From Gautieria morchelliformis (lineage: Eukaryota > Basidiomycota > Agaricomycetes > Gomphales > Gomphaceae), in the NCBI GenBank assembly GCA_015179125.1, contig WHVA01000062.1:248001-312000 (forward strand): DNA of 64,000 nucleotides, read 5' to 3'. The notes beneath the pieces were generated by a model. That model saw nothing but the letters and a program-made list of their open reading frames with translations. It was not told where the DNA came from and made no database searches. Both the position numbers and the translations under genes were made by a program. How positions within the stretch are numbered: the stretch's first letter is position 1; each line of letters begins with the position of its first letter. Below, piece after piece: positions 45,689 through 57,065 of the stretch.

Positions 45689-48586
45689 TCAAACCGCCGA
45701 CAGCCTGAGTTCAACCGCGAAGTGTTTCACCTTGGTAGACAGTAATGCCTTGGTGAGTGTATAGACTACCATGTCGTCTGTAGGGCAATACACCAGGCAC
45801 AGGGCGCCTTGTTCGATGATCCAACGGATGAAGTGAAAATGGATATTGATATGTTTGGTACGTGTGTGGTATTGGTGATCTTTTGCCAGAGCAATCGCTG
45901 ATTGGTTGTCAGAAAATAACGTAGTAGGTGCCATTTCCATGTTGAAGAGTTGTTGGATCAGGGATCGAAGCCATTTTACTTCTTTTGCAGCATGAGCGGC
46001 GGCCATGTATTCGCTTTCTGTTGTTGATAACGAGATGATCTGCTGATGTTTTGCACTCCAGGAAACCACTCCGCCGCATACCCAGATATAGCATGTCTGT
46101 CTCAGGCCATGCTACCATCGGCATCAGCGTATCCTGTGAGCTCGGTCTTTGTATGCCCATAAGTCAACCAAAATTCTTTCGTTCCTTTTAAGTGCTGAAA
46201 TATTTGCTTTACGGCGTTCCAGTGTGCAGGACCGAACTTTGTGGAATGGCGCGATACGGACTGGACGGCGAAGACGATGTCAGGGCGAGTACCGAGTGCT
46301 GCATACATCAGCGAGCCAACGGCTTCTCTGTAGGGTACGTCACGCATTTGTGCCCATTCAGCCAAGGTTTTCAGTATTGGTGACATTGAGAGAAGTAGGC
46401 TGTGCTGCATGGGTGTGGATGCCAGCTTAAGATCGTCGAGATTGTAGCGGCGGATAATGGAGTCAATGTACATGCGTTGGGAGAGGTGTATGGTGCATCG
46501 TTCTCTATTGCACTTGACTTCTATACCTAACAGCCAATGCAGTTTGCCAAGGTCGGTAATTTCAACATGGTTCGAAATTCCGTTTTTGAACTGGTTTACA
46601 AGAGCTGGTGTTGTTGCGGCTATTGTGCAGTCGTCCACGTGGACCAGGACGATTCTAGTGGCCGAGTTCGTGTGTCGATAGAACACGGCCTGGTCTACGT
46701 TGCAGCGGGAGAACATAAGTTTGGTGAGCATTATTTCTACAAGCTTCTGGTACCAGTGCCGCCCTGACTGTTTTAGTTCCGTAGAGCGTTTTCCGCAAGC
46801 TGCAGACCTTTCCAGAGGAGTTCAGTGCATGATACCCAGGAGGCTGGGACATGTAGATTGTCTCGTTTTCGGTAAGCTCTCCATTCAAGTATGCGCCCTT
46901 GATGTCAATTTGATGCAGCTCCATGTCCTTTGCTGCAGCTAGCATGAGTGTCATGACGCGTTTATCTCCCATACTCAGAAGCTCAGTTCTCCTATTTTCT
47001 CACCCCACCTTCATGTTCGTTCCGATCACCATTGTTATGTTCGGCAACCAACTCTCGCTGTTCGCGCCAACTACCATAGCCGCACCATCAAATGCATGAT
47101 CGACGTCCTGGGACTGACTCGGCAGTCATCACTGGGCCTACCACCTCCTCTGCTCGACCCTCTTCTGATGGTGTTCTAATAGTTGGGTTGTCATGACCTG
47201 TGCATTTCCTGCACCTTGGTACCCCCATTTTCCCTTTTGCTACTCCTCCCCAGTGTTCGCTTGGCTTCGCCCTCCACCTCGACCTCTCCTCCCCTATGTC
47301 GCCTCTGTTCGCCCTTCCTTGCATTTTGCCGAACGGCTATTCACTGCTCGCATCATTTGCCAGCAGGCACACCATCAAGAACGATCGATACCATTCACCC
47401 GGCATGATGGTTCATCATTAACCCCATCGTCTTCTTAAATCCAACCCCATTGGGTGTTCGTATGGTCGAAGTATGTTCGCAGGACATCCCCTCCATAGGC
47501 CGTGCGGAATCAACCCAGTAGACCAAGAGTCCGTGCAGGGTAGCATGTATGTGGGTCCCAAGACATGGTTTTGTCCATAAGTGCCTTCGCCACCTTTACT
47601 CTCCGTCGTTTCATGTTCTCCCTCTTCTCACATTCTATTGTATGTTTATTTCATCTATGTTGTATCATGGCTGCGCACCCCTATCTAACCCTGACTTGTG
47701 ACAGCCTCTTTCCTATTCGCTGATACCTTACGAGCATTCGATATAAGTAGTTTACATTCGCATGTATATTCCCCAGTTCAATTATCATACGTCGTCCATC
47801 TTGTGCAAACTTGACCTCGCTGTGATCATCGTCTTGAGCCTCTCCTTGAAGATTTCTATCTTCAACCAGCCAAGGACTTAGGCATCACTGGTGAGTTCTC
47901 ATACTTAATCTTCATTACCTTAGCCTTCGAACCATTTTCTGTGCTGTTGGCGAAGGGCTCTGAAGGAGCACCTTCGCCGGTGAAGGGACCGTTGAAACTT
48001 AGACAGCCCTTCCGCGATATCTTGCACATTACGTCGTCAAGTGCTGCGAGCTATTTCGCTACGACTGTAGATAGGGCGAGCCCTGTTCGGGCAACCCTCT
48101 TGTTCCGTGAACATTCATCGGTTCACTTATTCGCCGAATGGCATACTTATTCGCACAAGTTATTCAGGCATTCGCTGTGTTCACTAATACATGATATTAA
48201 CGCCTAAAAACCAATCTTGACAGTGAGCACAGTTCGGATTGATGCCAGTTTGGCAACTGGGGCGAAGGTATCAAAATAATCAACTCCAGGTACTTGTGAA
48301 AACCCTTGCGCGACGAGACGAGCTTTATATCTTACTACATTTCCAGCTGCATCTTTCTTCACCTGGAATACCCATTTGGAACCCACGATGTTAGCATTAG
48401 GTGGCGCTTCGGTGAGTTCCAGGTTCCAGCGTCACGGAGAAGTGCTAACTCGTCTTGTATTGCCTTTTCCCACAGGTGCCAGTTGGGGCGTCGTTTTGAT
48501 TCAGCCAGGGAGCGAGGTTCGAGAGCCTGGGTTTCACTGGTTTGAGCCACTAGTGCATATTCTTCAGCATCTTCAGCTAACATCAT
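45689..48586 (-). pseudogene. copia-2 reverse transcriptase and RNase H, split by LTR B6
   Basis: RT begins near 48586 (WHLWEKAIQDELALLRDAGTW). One base is missing in a G run right after this, and the following NANIVGSKWVFQVKKD is in another frame. RLVAQGFSQVPGVDYFDTF and KLASIRTVL lead to LTR B6. After B6 come MLAAAKDMELHQIDIKGAYL, then a frame change, catalytic LVHVDDCTIA, LHWLLGIEV, YREAVGSLMYAALGTRPDI, then RNase H with TGYADADG, SWSAKHQQIISLSTTESEY, NIHFHFIRW and YCPTDDMVVYTLTKAL. The ORF ends at 45689, next to the polypurine tract. Confidence 0.87.
46949..48222 (-). mobile_element. Solo LTR, family B, long form (copy B6) in copia-2
   Basis: 1,274 bp in minus orientation, TGTCAAGATTGG to TCATGACA. 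The flanks (minus strand CTCAC / CTCAT) are a TSD with one transition. Removal rejoins RTVL to MLAAAK. Confidence 0.88.
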
Positions 48587-48742
48587 CCAGTCAGCTGATC
48601 CCTCCCCCTCAAGGACTTCAGTGGTTTGCTCAATTGCAGTGGGCAGTTATATGCCTGTAGCGATAGTGGGGTCAGACGAACGGTGAGAGGAGGTGCCGTG
48701 GCCTTCAAGAATGTCACGAATGCGCTGACTTGGCTTGCGGAT

Positions 48743-51407
48743 TCATTTCGCAGGTGTCTCAACCTCAGAGTCAGACGGGCTGGTGTCGGGAACTGGAGGT
48801 GCTGAGGGGGCAGTAGGTTTAGGGACTCCTGAGGGTAAGTCAGTTTTCGTTTCGACTACCTGCAAATCCTCCCCCTCGAGATGAGAAGCTGACGAATCGT
48901 AATAGACATTGTGTTCCACGGTGACCGTTTGCTTGTTGGGCCAATATATACGCACACCTTTACTGCGATCGTCGATGCCTAACCAGCGCCCTTTGGTTAT
49001 ACGTCTGCCAAGTTTGTCTCCACTTTCGGTGCATACCCATACCTTCTCGCCCATTCACGTACATTCTGAAGGTATGGTTTCTTTCAGAAAGCACCTTCGA
49101 AGGGCGTCATGCCTTCGACAGACTTAGTGAGTGTCCGATTCATCAGCCAAACCACATGGTGTGCTGCTTCTCCCCACAGAAACCTTGGCAGACCACTCAC
49201 ATGCAGCAGGGCATGTATACGCTCTATGATGGTGTGATTGCATCGTTCTGTGACCCCATTATGCTGAGGGGTATCATGCATGGTAAGTTTTTGCTCAGTA
49301 CCTTTTGACTTAAGGTAAAGCTCAAAATCCTTCCCTAGATACTCCCCACCACGGTCTGAGTGTAGGGTCTTTATGTTAGCATTGAGCTGCGTGCTGCACC
49401 ATGTAGCGTACTCCTTGTAGGTGCCCAACACTTCATCTTTTGTGCGCAGAAGGTAGAGGTGAGTTAAGCGTGTCATATCGTCTGTAAAAGTGACATAGTA
49501 ACGCTTTCCGGCCTTCATGGCAACCGGCGCAGGTCACTGTGTACTTCATCACCGAAGTTTGAGGCAGGTTTGCCATCTCGCACCTTTGGCACAGATTTGT
49601 GGGTTGCCTTGGCATATATGCAAGATTCGCAAAAGAGGGCGTCCACTGGTGGTGATGTGTCTAGTTTTATTCCAGTCACAAAACCTTTTGCAACTAATCT
49701 TTTGGCTGCTTCAGGTGAAATGTGACCCAAACGACGGTGGAGCTGTTCCAAGGTGAGTGTTTCTGCCGCTGCATTTGCTGTATCAGGCTCATGCGTAACT
49801 CGATAAAGGCCACGCCCTGATTTAGGGACTGCGCCCACTTGCTCTCCATTTTGCCTGTGTATTATGCATTTGCCGTCTGCAAATGTCACAGCAAAACCAG
49901 CCTCATCGAGCTGTCCAACGGACACGAGTGTATACCCCACATCGGGTGAATACAAGACTTCGGAGAGCTTCAGTTTGGAGACATCAATACCATTTGGTAT
50001 GTCGATTATCATTTTGCCCGTTCCTACTGCATTAAAACTTTGTCTATTTGCAGCCTGGAATGACTTGGGTGAAATCTTGATGAAGTTCTGGACCGCGTTG
50101 CGATAGGGTGTTATGTGTCATGTACATCCTGAGTCATATACTTCAATGCAGGGTGAGTTTGCAGCAGTTTCATTGGCTTTGATGCAAACTGCATGGGCAT
50201 CTTCCAGATCATTGCTGATGAAGTCTGGGTCATCACTGACAAGCAAAAAAGCATCACTCTCGTCAGTTCCAGGTGACCTTTCCATTTCATATTCGCTGTC
50301 TGACTCGTCGCTGATTTCGGAAAACCAGTCAAGGTTGTTTGCCCCTTCGTCTTCATCGTCCGTATCGGACTCACAGTTTGACAGTAGCTTGGGTAGTTGA
50401 TTTTCGTCAGGGTCCGCAAAATGGTTGTTTACCCCTTCCTCTTCGTCGTCTGTGTCTGACTCACAATTTGACAGGAGCTCAGGTAGTTCATTTTCGTTGA
50501 GGTCTGCAAAGAAGGCAGCTTCGTCCTGTTCATCGGATTCGACAGCTGCGTTTGCAGAACCTCCCCCTTTTGATGAGTCTTCTTTCTTGTTATCGGCTGC
50601 TTTGACAGGCTTAGGGCACTTGTTCCTATAGTGTCCCTTGTCGCCACAGTTCCAGCAAGTTCCCTTTGGTTTGTGTTCTGACTTATTTCCCTTCGAGTTG
50701 GCTGACACGAACATTGCTTCGTCTTTATCATTTCCCTTTCCACTCACATGTCCAGAACGACGGGATTTCTGGGCTGTATGACGTTCATATTCCTCAGAGA
50801 CTAATGTTATGAGTTCATCGGGATCTATGGTCTTCGTGGAGCTGTACAACCTTGCGCCGGCAAGTAGGTTCGATGCGAAGGCTGAAAGGTGAGGTGGGAG
50901 GGACTTGATGATAGTGGAACGGTAATCTGTTACTTCGATGTCCACGCCGAAGGTAGCTAACTCCTCTCTTTTGACAGGAAGTCCGTCAAGGAATTCACGA
51001 ACATTTCCTTTGTCAGGGCATCTTGAATCCATGAACTGGGTACGCAGGTCCACTTGAATGAAAGCTCCTTTCGACGAGTACTCTTTTACGATAAGGTCCC
51101 ATCGATCTTTTAAGGATGGTTTGCTATGGATGTGTATGAGCGTCAAGTCAGGGATTTGGTGAGTGAGGAGAGCTTTTGTGGTTCGGTCATCCTTGACCCA
51201 TTTGGCGAGGGCATCTTCTTCACCAGCAGCTGGTGGAGTGCTAACTGTAGGTTGGGTAATCGTACCGTCAAAATACCCCCATAAGCTTTTTGCTTCGACA
51301 GCATCCTGGAAGCGCATCGAGAACACTATCCAATTCAGGCCATTCATCATGAGTTTAGGAACCGAGGAGGGGAGAAGGTCGGTGGTGGTCAGAGCGGTGG
51401 TAGTCAT
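48743..51407 (-). pseudogene. copia-2 gag, protease and integrase
   Basis: Gag starts at 51407 (MTTTALTTTDLLPSSVPKL) with WIVFSMRFQDAVEA, a CCHC knuckle CWNCGDKGHYRNKC and an acidic tail containing a duplicated FADxNEx-LLSNCESDTDDE block. The protease site EVYDSGCT is followed by TGA at 50118-50120 where the family has Arg (DSGCTRH), again CGA to TGA. The same frame continues: KMIIDIPNGI, LTLEQLHRRLGHISPEAA (GAG-pre-integrase), FGDEVHSDL, a frame change near 49515, TFTDDMTRLTHLY, SDRGGEYLG and QHNGVTERCNHTI. The integrase C-terminus (KGRWLGIDDRSKGVRIYWPN) lies at 49054-48743. Confidence 0.88.
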
Positions 51408-51459
51408 GATTTGAAGGGAGCTGGGGAGATCTAGTGATTAGGTGCGGGGCCCAATAACC

Positions 51460-51850
51460 TGTAAGATTAAATGATCTGTATAGAACTGCAATAACAATCT
51501 CAGTGTTTGAACGCGAGAGCGTAGCCAAACGACTAGGTATATTCACCTGCAATAACAATCTATGGTATACAGGTGAGTTAAGAGAAAATAGATACTAAGT
51601 ATTGTGTCTCACCTCAGTGTTTGAACGCGAGAGCGTAGCCAAACGACTGAGGAGAGCGATCTAATGGCGTTCTACTTATACTCTAAGAGACCATTGTTCT
51701 AAACTAAAGAGGACAACAAAAGAATGGAAAGAACAATAACAACAATGGGTGTTCCACCCGCATATACCCGGCGAGCAAGTATAATGAGCGGCTGTCACGT
51801 GTTTGCATTATGCTCACGGTCACGTGCCCGCAGTACCGGCAGCTCCAACC
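51460..51850 (-). repeat. copia-2 5' LTR
   Basis: About 391 bp, forward TGTAAGATTAAATG to AGCTCCAACC. It carries the intact CpG sites that are mutated in the 3' LTR, and the internal duplication of the GAACGCGAGAGCGTAGCC block. Confidence 0.88.
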
Positions 51851-52389
51851 AGCGTGCTGACAAGCTCTTGCGCGTGTGGGGGTGAGCGTGGTGATCGGCC
51901 TTTGCACGACGAGGAGAACGACGCAACCCGAGCACCCGCACGACCTCGGGCCCGTACTTAAGAAATGCACCCCATGGACCGCGGCCGCGACTTTCGCTGT
52001 TTTGTGCGGGATGAGATTCTCGTTGGTGAGCAGCGCCCACAGCTTATGCTTATTTATCACTCATGATCATTTTTATCTGCGCAGGCTTATCACAGACCAC
52101 GGCTGCATAGGTATCCTGGTGCGCCTCGCCCGACGTTTACTGTAGCTTCCTCTTTGTTTGGCCTTGGCTCTGACGCTCGTTTGAATTGGGACGACAGCCA
52201 TAAGCAAACAACGCCCATCGCCATTTGGGTAGCTATGGAGATTTACTTATTATTCCCAAAGGCTGCTCTGCTTGCCGCGCGCGGAGACACGTCACGGCCT
52301 TCTTGAACCACGAAGACGCTTCTGTGTCTGAGTTCCCGAGGGTCTCGACCACACGCCCCGCAATCAAGGCCGATAGCTTTTAAATCATG
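51851..52389. other. Flank right of copia-2, unresolved
   Basis: GC-rich, with short ORFs on both strands and splice-like signals (for example GTGAGCG near 51880, GCGCAG near 52080). Possibly part of a broken host gene. No domain recognised. Confidence 0.35.
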
Positions 52390-52626
52390 TAAACTCACGT
52401 CCACACGCAACGATAGCCGTAGCAACGGTACTGCGGACGCGACTTTGTCGTTCTGGAACTCGGAGATTCGCCAACAGTATGGATAGCGCATCCTGAGGAC
52501 CCAACGTTTTCGCGATGCGTTGGTACAAATTCTGCGCCGCGATTCGCTAGAATGAATGTAAAGCGCCGGTATTACTGTTTTGATCACAAACCTATCTGCA
52601 CGATCAGGTTGATCGAGGCTTCCTTG
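52390..52626 (-). pseudogene. Splicing factor SF3B1 (Hsh155/Prp10) fragment
   Basis: The minus strand encodes KEASINLIVQI, then a 45-bp GT..AG intron (52591-52547), then ANRGAEFV, which matches the SF3B1 HEAT-repeat stretch ending in ADRGAEYV. Directly after, in another frame, comes RIAKTLGPQDALSILLANL, then RVPERQSRVRSTVATAIV, matching the SF3B1 block about 30 residues further on. So one intron is kept and about 30 codons are deleted with a frameshift. SF3B1 is the U2 snRNP scaffold that holds the branch-point helix; this piece cannot function. Upstream and downstream HEAT repeats are missing. Confidence 0.75.
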
Positions 52627-53204
52627 TACTTTCCCATGCCCATTTCAGGGCATGGGTGTCATACGCTGAACTACGAAAAAAAGGTAAGTCAGGACAAGGG
52701 AATACGACAGAGACAATAACACTCACGCGTTTGTGTTATACCAACGACATTTGCGATGGGCCATTCAGCAGCAATCATGCTGGATGTATATATATGAGGG
52801 GATGCTACTCAAGGCAAACATACGATTCTCTCCTTCCGCGAGCATCTGAATACTCTTCTCCAAGTTGCCAACACCAAGCTGGAGGAGCGACACCACCTTC
52901 GTGCTGACAAGTACTAGGGTGTTTTCCCTGCATGGCGGGGTTCCCGCATCAAGCGCCCAACTGTAGGCCACGCGGGGCCACTTGGTCGTGCCCGGTCATG
53001 TACACGGGCAGGATCGATGCGTACTTAGACTGATACTTACACTTACAGTAATGGTGTTCTGCATCTCCCCGTGGCCACTTCCTGGCACACTAACAACTTG
53101 AAGACGATGCTTCTCTCCGAGCCAACAGTGGCACAGGACCAGTTGCTTGTCCTCGTTCACGATTCCAAGGCGACCAAATACGCGATAGGTTATCTTTCTC
53201 TGCT
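52627..53204. other. Intergenic region, nothing recognised
   Basis: Short ORFs only, no repeat or motif that I can support. Confidence 0.4.
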
Positions 53205-54680
53205 GTGAATATGTCTTCAGGGTCGACTCAGCCTTTTCTCTTCCTACAGTTGCATCCACAGCTCTCCTCTAGTACGTTCAACGATGTGTCTTTGCAGTGG
53301 CAATGGTCCGTTAACGAGGTTTCAGTTACGATAGTCTCTTGACGTTCTCCCAAGAGGTGTATTCCTCTCTGTCTTTTTAAGTGTTAATACGCGTTGCTTA
53401 TACTTTCTCATTTCAGGTGGATTTAGTCTGGAGGCGGCGCCTTGGCTGGGGAAATATTCTTTATGTGCGTAAACTGACATTTTACATTTCCTGGCGATAT
53501 GTTGACGTGATGATGGTGGTAGCTTGTAGTGGGTATCTTAAAATTCCGAGTGTTCATCCCAATCCATTTTTCTTCCACAGATACGTTACTTTTCCCTCTT
53601 CGCCCTGACCCTTAACACTGCAGGTTTGTCTGTCTACGGCAAACTTGATCGCGGCAACAATATATCTCCTACTTCTACAGTGCATCTCAATAATACCGCT
53701 GGCCACGATGTAACATTTACGCATACTACAGGTCTGTTTCATATACTTACCTTTCACACAGTTGTGAGTCCTTCCAAGATCATGCCTGGGTTTGGACTCA
53801 GCTCCTGCAAGCTGTTTGTTCGACGTACCTTTCAGAATAGTAAGTTCAAGCGTGACCTTGTGGATTGTAGAATTTAGTCTTGCGATTGTGAGTGGCTCGG
53901 GTCTAATGACGTTTACCATTACTCACAGCCTTATCAGAGAGTTTGGGTATTATACAATCGGTCACTCACACTCCTTCTCAGCTTGGGAGCCATCTATGCG
54001 TGTATGCCTTCCTCTTTATTTGACCCGAGCTATGTGTTCGCTGACATCAAGGATTTCTCTTCAGGTTGCATCGCGGTTATGTAATACAGTTTTTTCCTGC
54101 GTTTCTTTGCATAGACTCAATCCCATACCTCCAAAGAACGGTCCTGCATGTTCAGGGATTGTTGCACAGCCAAAGTCAGCGTGTGTTTCTTCCTGATCAT
54201 TCTGTCGTAATAACACCACTTCTTGCTATCCAGTCCTGTCACTCACAGGGTAATATTTCTGAAGCTGTCTTTGTCGCAAGCTCACTCGTTCAATAGCCCT
54301 TTCCTGTCTGGATGTTCTGTTCCAAGTAAGGTCTCGTTCTTCTTCAAGGCCTCATCACTCACCTCAAATATAGTCCCAACCTGGTACTACAGTATAAACA
54401 TCCCGCCTTTGTTCACAGCACGTCGTACTCGCTTGGCCGGTTATTTCACAAGTCTAACCCATTTACTATCCAGACATTTCTTCTTATGATCCTCACACTC
54501 TACAGAACCCTCCGGACAGTGAGATGTATGGGATCAACAGAAGGAATGCCCCTAGTCGCCATATTACTGAGGGACGGTTTACTGAACTTCTCTGCGTACG
54601 TTTCATTCCAATCTTTATTTCCAGCGTTTACGGTGCTTATAATAAGATCATCGATACTCATCCAGTGTTGCTAGTGAGTC
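53205..54680 (+). CDS. DUF6533-type multi-pass membrane protein, intron-rich (model incomplete)
   Basis: Three exons can be joined with confidence. YDSLLTFSQE (about 53328-53358) leads through an intron ending at 53417 to VDLVWRRRLGWGNILY. An intron starting with GTGCGT near 53464 and ending at 53580 leads to IRYFSLFALTLNTA. This is the N-terminal signature of the agaricomycete DUF6533 family of seven-helix membrane proteins of unknown function (YDxLLTFxxEVxLIWRR...LY-RY). A likely later exon near 53766-53838 reads WVWTQLLQAVCSTYL. Exons beyond that could not be placed. A TAA upstream of YDSLL in the same frame leaves the start unclear, so it may be a pseudogene. Confidence 0.5.
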
Positions 54681-55258
54681 GTGTCACGAACACTTAGTGA
54701 ACATGGATGATTAATGATTCTAATTAAGCCATACTGATTGTCAACATACTGCTCGTTCACGTTGCACGTGCTACCCTCGTACCTCTCGGAACTGGGTAAG
54801 CATATTTTGTAGTAGAGACCTACGCCGTACTCGAAGGGCCTCATGTATGCCTTTAGATTTCTTGTTGCGTAAGTGATCACCTTGCATGCTATTCCCGACA
54901 ACAGGATGTAAAACTTCTGATCAGAGTGCCATGCATATCTGGTACGAGGCTTTTCCTCAACGTCCGCCAAAAACTCTTTCGTCCAAATCTTATCATAGCC
55001 ATACCCTTGGAGACGCTTGAAACGAGGCGGCCTGCCCCCCTTACTGTCGTTACTGATATGGATGAAATGCCTAGTGGCACGAAGTGAAAGGGGAGAGATC
55101 TGGTCATAATCAAATTTGGCGCATGTGCACCTCCAATAAAAAAAAAAGAAAAACTCAGTGTGACAAGCTTGATTTTGACGTCCACCTCCGATCATTGCTG
55201 AAAGCGCATTCTTCTCCCTGCCTTTGTCATACAGGCATTTCAGCCAGGACATCCTCAC
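54671..55258 (-). CDS. Hypothetical protein, 195 codons
   Basis: Opens MRMSWLKCLYDKGREKNALS, with a Phe run (HTEFFFFFYW) encoded by a homopolymer, then GYGYDKIWTKEFLADVEE and RNLKAYMRPFEYGVGLYYK. No domain recognised. It lies just outside the Helitron 3' end and partly faces the DUF6533 gene. The low-complexity Phe tract and lack of neighbours leave its reality open. Confidence 0.35.
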   Translation of the reverse strand: MRMSWLKCLYDKGREKNALSAMIGGGRQNQACHTEFFFFFYWRCTCAKFDYDQISPLSLRATRHFIHISNDSKGGRPPRFKRLQGYGYDKIWTKEFLADVEEKPRTRYAWHSDQKFYILLSGIACKVITYATRNLKAYMRPFEYGVGLYYKICLPSSERYEGSTCNVNEQYVDNQYGLIRIINHPCSLSVRDTTH

Positions 55259-55270
55259 TATAATCTATAA

Positions 55271-56980
55271 CTAGGTGGGCACCCGTGCTTCGCATGGGGG
55301 TTTAGGTCAACGCATCGGTAAGGTCAAATGCACCAGTAAGGTCACAGGCATTGAGAAAATAAAGACTTGCATCAAGGAAAAGTATATTATGTAAATTGTA
55401 TCAGGGAAGTGAATATCACAATTCAAGGAGCTCCAAGTAATATATCCTTATATACAATATTGGTGGTTTGCACACCCTCCTCAAGCAAGACCATGACTCT
55501 GTTCCAGTTGGTCCCTCTTCATATGTCATAAACCCACCTCTGTACTAACTGAGATGTCGCACACACCGCATATATGCACCTCTATGCCACATACACCTCA
55601 CTCAAACCTCCCCTAACCCACACACATACATCCCTGAGCTCACACACATTATCACAATCCATTTTACACTACTCTATTGATCCACGGACATGTAGCTGAC
55701 CCAACATCCCACGGGCTTACCACTGACCTGAGACAAAAGCCCGAGCCAAGATACCCTGATCCATGGAACGACATGACAGCTAGCCTGTCATGTACATTTC
55801 TTCTTTTCTCTCTTTCTCTTACTTTCTTCCAAACACAGACCCCTTATTTCTGATGTCTATGATTACACACATCCTTTCCCATTCAACAGATAAGATATGA
55901 ATTCACCGCTACATCCAGAACACTGGTTCCCTGAGTCCAACTGCTTGTATGCACACATATGTCACCTTTCCACTTCACACATTGCAGTATGCTCCATAGC
56001 CAGTTAAATAGCTCACCTTATACATTCCAAAAACCCCAGTCAATCTGAACTCACTTACTTTGAAGTTTCCTGGTGGTTGAGGTGCATATACTGCATAATT
56101 ATTATTTGAGCGTGCATATATTTGCACACACTCAATTCCTCCATTCTTGACCTCTAGCTCGATTCGACTTCAAACTGAAGTCTGAATCCTATTCTTAATA
56201 AAACACTCACCTGATATCTCTTAATCTGTTACAGTTCATAGAGGGGGAGGGTGTAAATAACCTATGTACATTGTATCTTAGCTAATGCCAGTGGGCCCCT
56301 ATGGACCCACGTATAGTTAGTGTGTGGAAACCATCTGGCAGTTACCCATCTTATTCTTACCTTACAACTGTCACTATGTAGCATCCAGAATACCACATCT
56401 TGGTCAAGTTCTGTCTGCCTTTGTGACACAAGGTCTTAAGATCACACTTCCTTACAAATATCTCCTGCCAGTTGGGATTGGCAGTCATGGTAATAAACAG
56501 ATCAGCCACACCATACTTCCTTGAAATGGCCAGAGAGTCCTGCAGGTTTTCCTGCATGTCCTGTGTCCCTCCTTGAAATGTTGCAGGCAGAATGGATTTG
56601 GTGCCCAAGTTGTTTGCATCTCTGTCATTGTCATTGCAATTAAACGCATCCACCATCTGTGGTTATACACCTCAGCATGGAGAGTGTGTTGATTTTCCCT
56701 GCTCCACGTCAGCCTGCTTGCTCTGCAGCAGCCCAGAGTCTACAATGTACTGCTGGAATAATTTGCTAGCAAGCAGGAGTGTGGTAGGTTCTCCTGTTCT
56801 CTAGAAGAGACAATAGGAATGGTACTGAATCTGGGTGAAATGCCCAGGTTGCTGAGGCTGGCCCTCTATTTCATGAAAGTGAATACTTGGTTGCCACCCC
56901 AACTCTCCCCTGGGAGGATAATCAAAAAGGTCATGTGATACAGCATATATGAGTATATAATATATATTACAAGAGTATCA
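55271..56980 (-). mobile_element. Helitron remnant: 3' terminus and N-terminal domain fragment
   Basis: On the minus strand at 56930-56460 a frame-broken segment matches the Helitron-like N-terminal domain: LASKLFQQYIVD, then NNLGTKSILPATFQGGTQDM, ENLQDSLAISRKYG and DLFITMTANPNWQEI. On the same strand the end near 55271 shows a hairpin (CCCATGC-GAA-GCACGGG) followed by CCCACCTAG and T, the hairpin plus CTRR-T layout of Helitron 3' ends. The Rep HUH motif and helicase are missing or eroded. A chromovirus LTR (56251-56456) lies inside. The 5' end was not found. Confidence 0.6.
56251..56456 (+). repeat. Diverged chromovirus LTR with polypurine tract
   Basis: Starts TGTAAATAACC and ends CTTCCTTACA, clearly related to the 215-bp chromovirus LTR. 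AGAGGGGGAGGG stands directly before it, so it is a 3' LTR whose internal region is gone. It sits in the Helitron domain after NPNWQEI. Confidence 0.75.
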
Positions 56981-57065
56981 ATAAGAACATATAGAAATAT
57001 ATAGTAGTATTTATAAGGAGAATAATAGATGTTATTAGAAGATTTTGTATATATTTAAACATCTT

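Larger units (their letters stand above)
34463..51850 (-). mobile_element. Ty1/copia retrotransposon copia-2 with nested insertions
   Basis: A minus-strand copia element. Its 5' LTR is 51460-51850. Its 3' LTR is split into 34463-34522 and 45346-45681 by a gypsy element. A second insertion (LTR B6, 46949-48222) lies in reverse transcriptase. With insertions removed it is about 5.3 kb. A GGTTATTGGGCCCC primer-site-like sequence follows the 5' LTR, nearly the same as in copia-1, and GAGGGGGAG precedes the 3' LTR. No TSD was found at the outer ends. Confidence 0.88.

Noticed and set aside
55135-55160. Phe-run in the ORF at 54671-55258 as a membrane helix
   Set aside because: Encoded by an A/T homopolymer; too short and flanked by polar residues.
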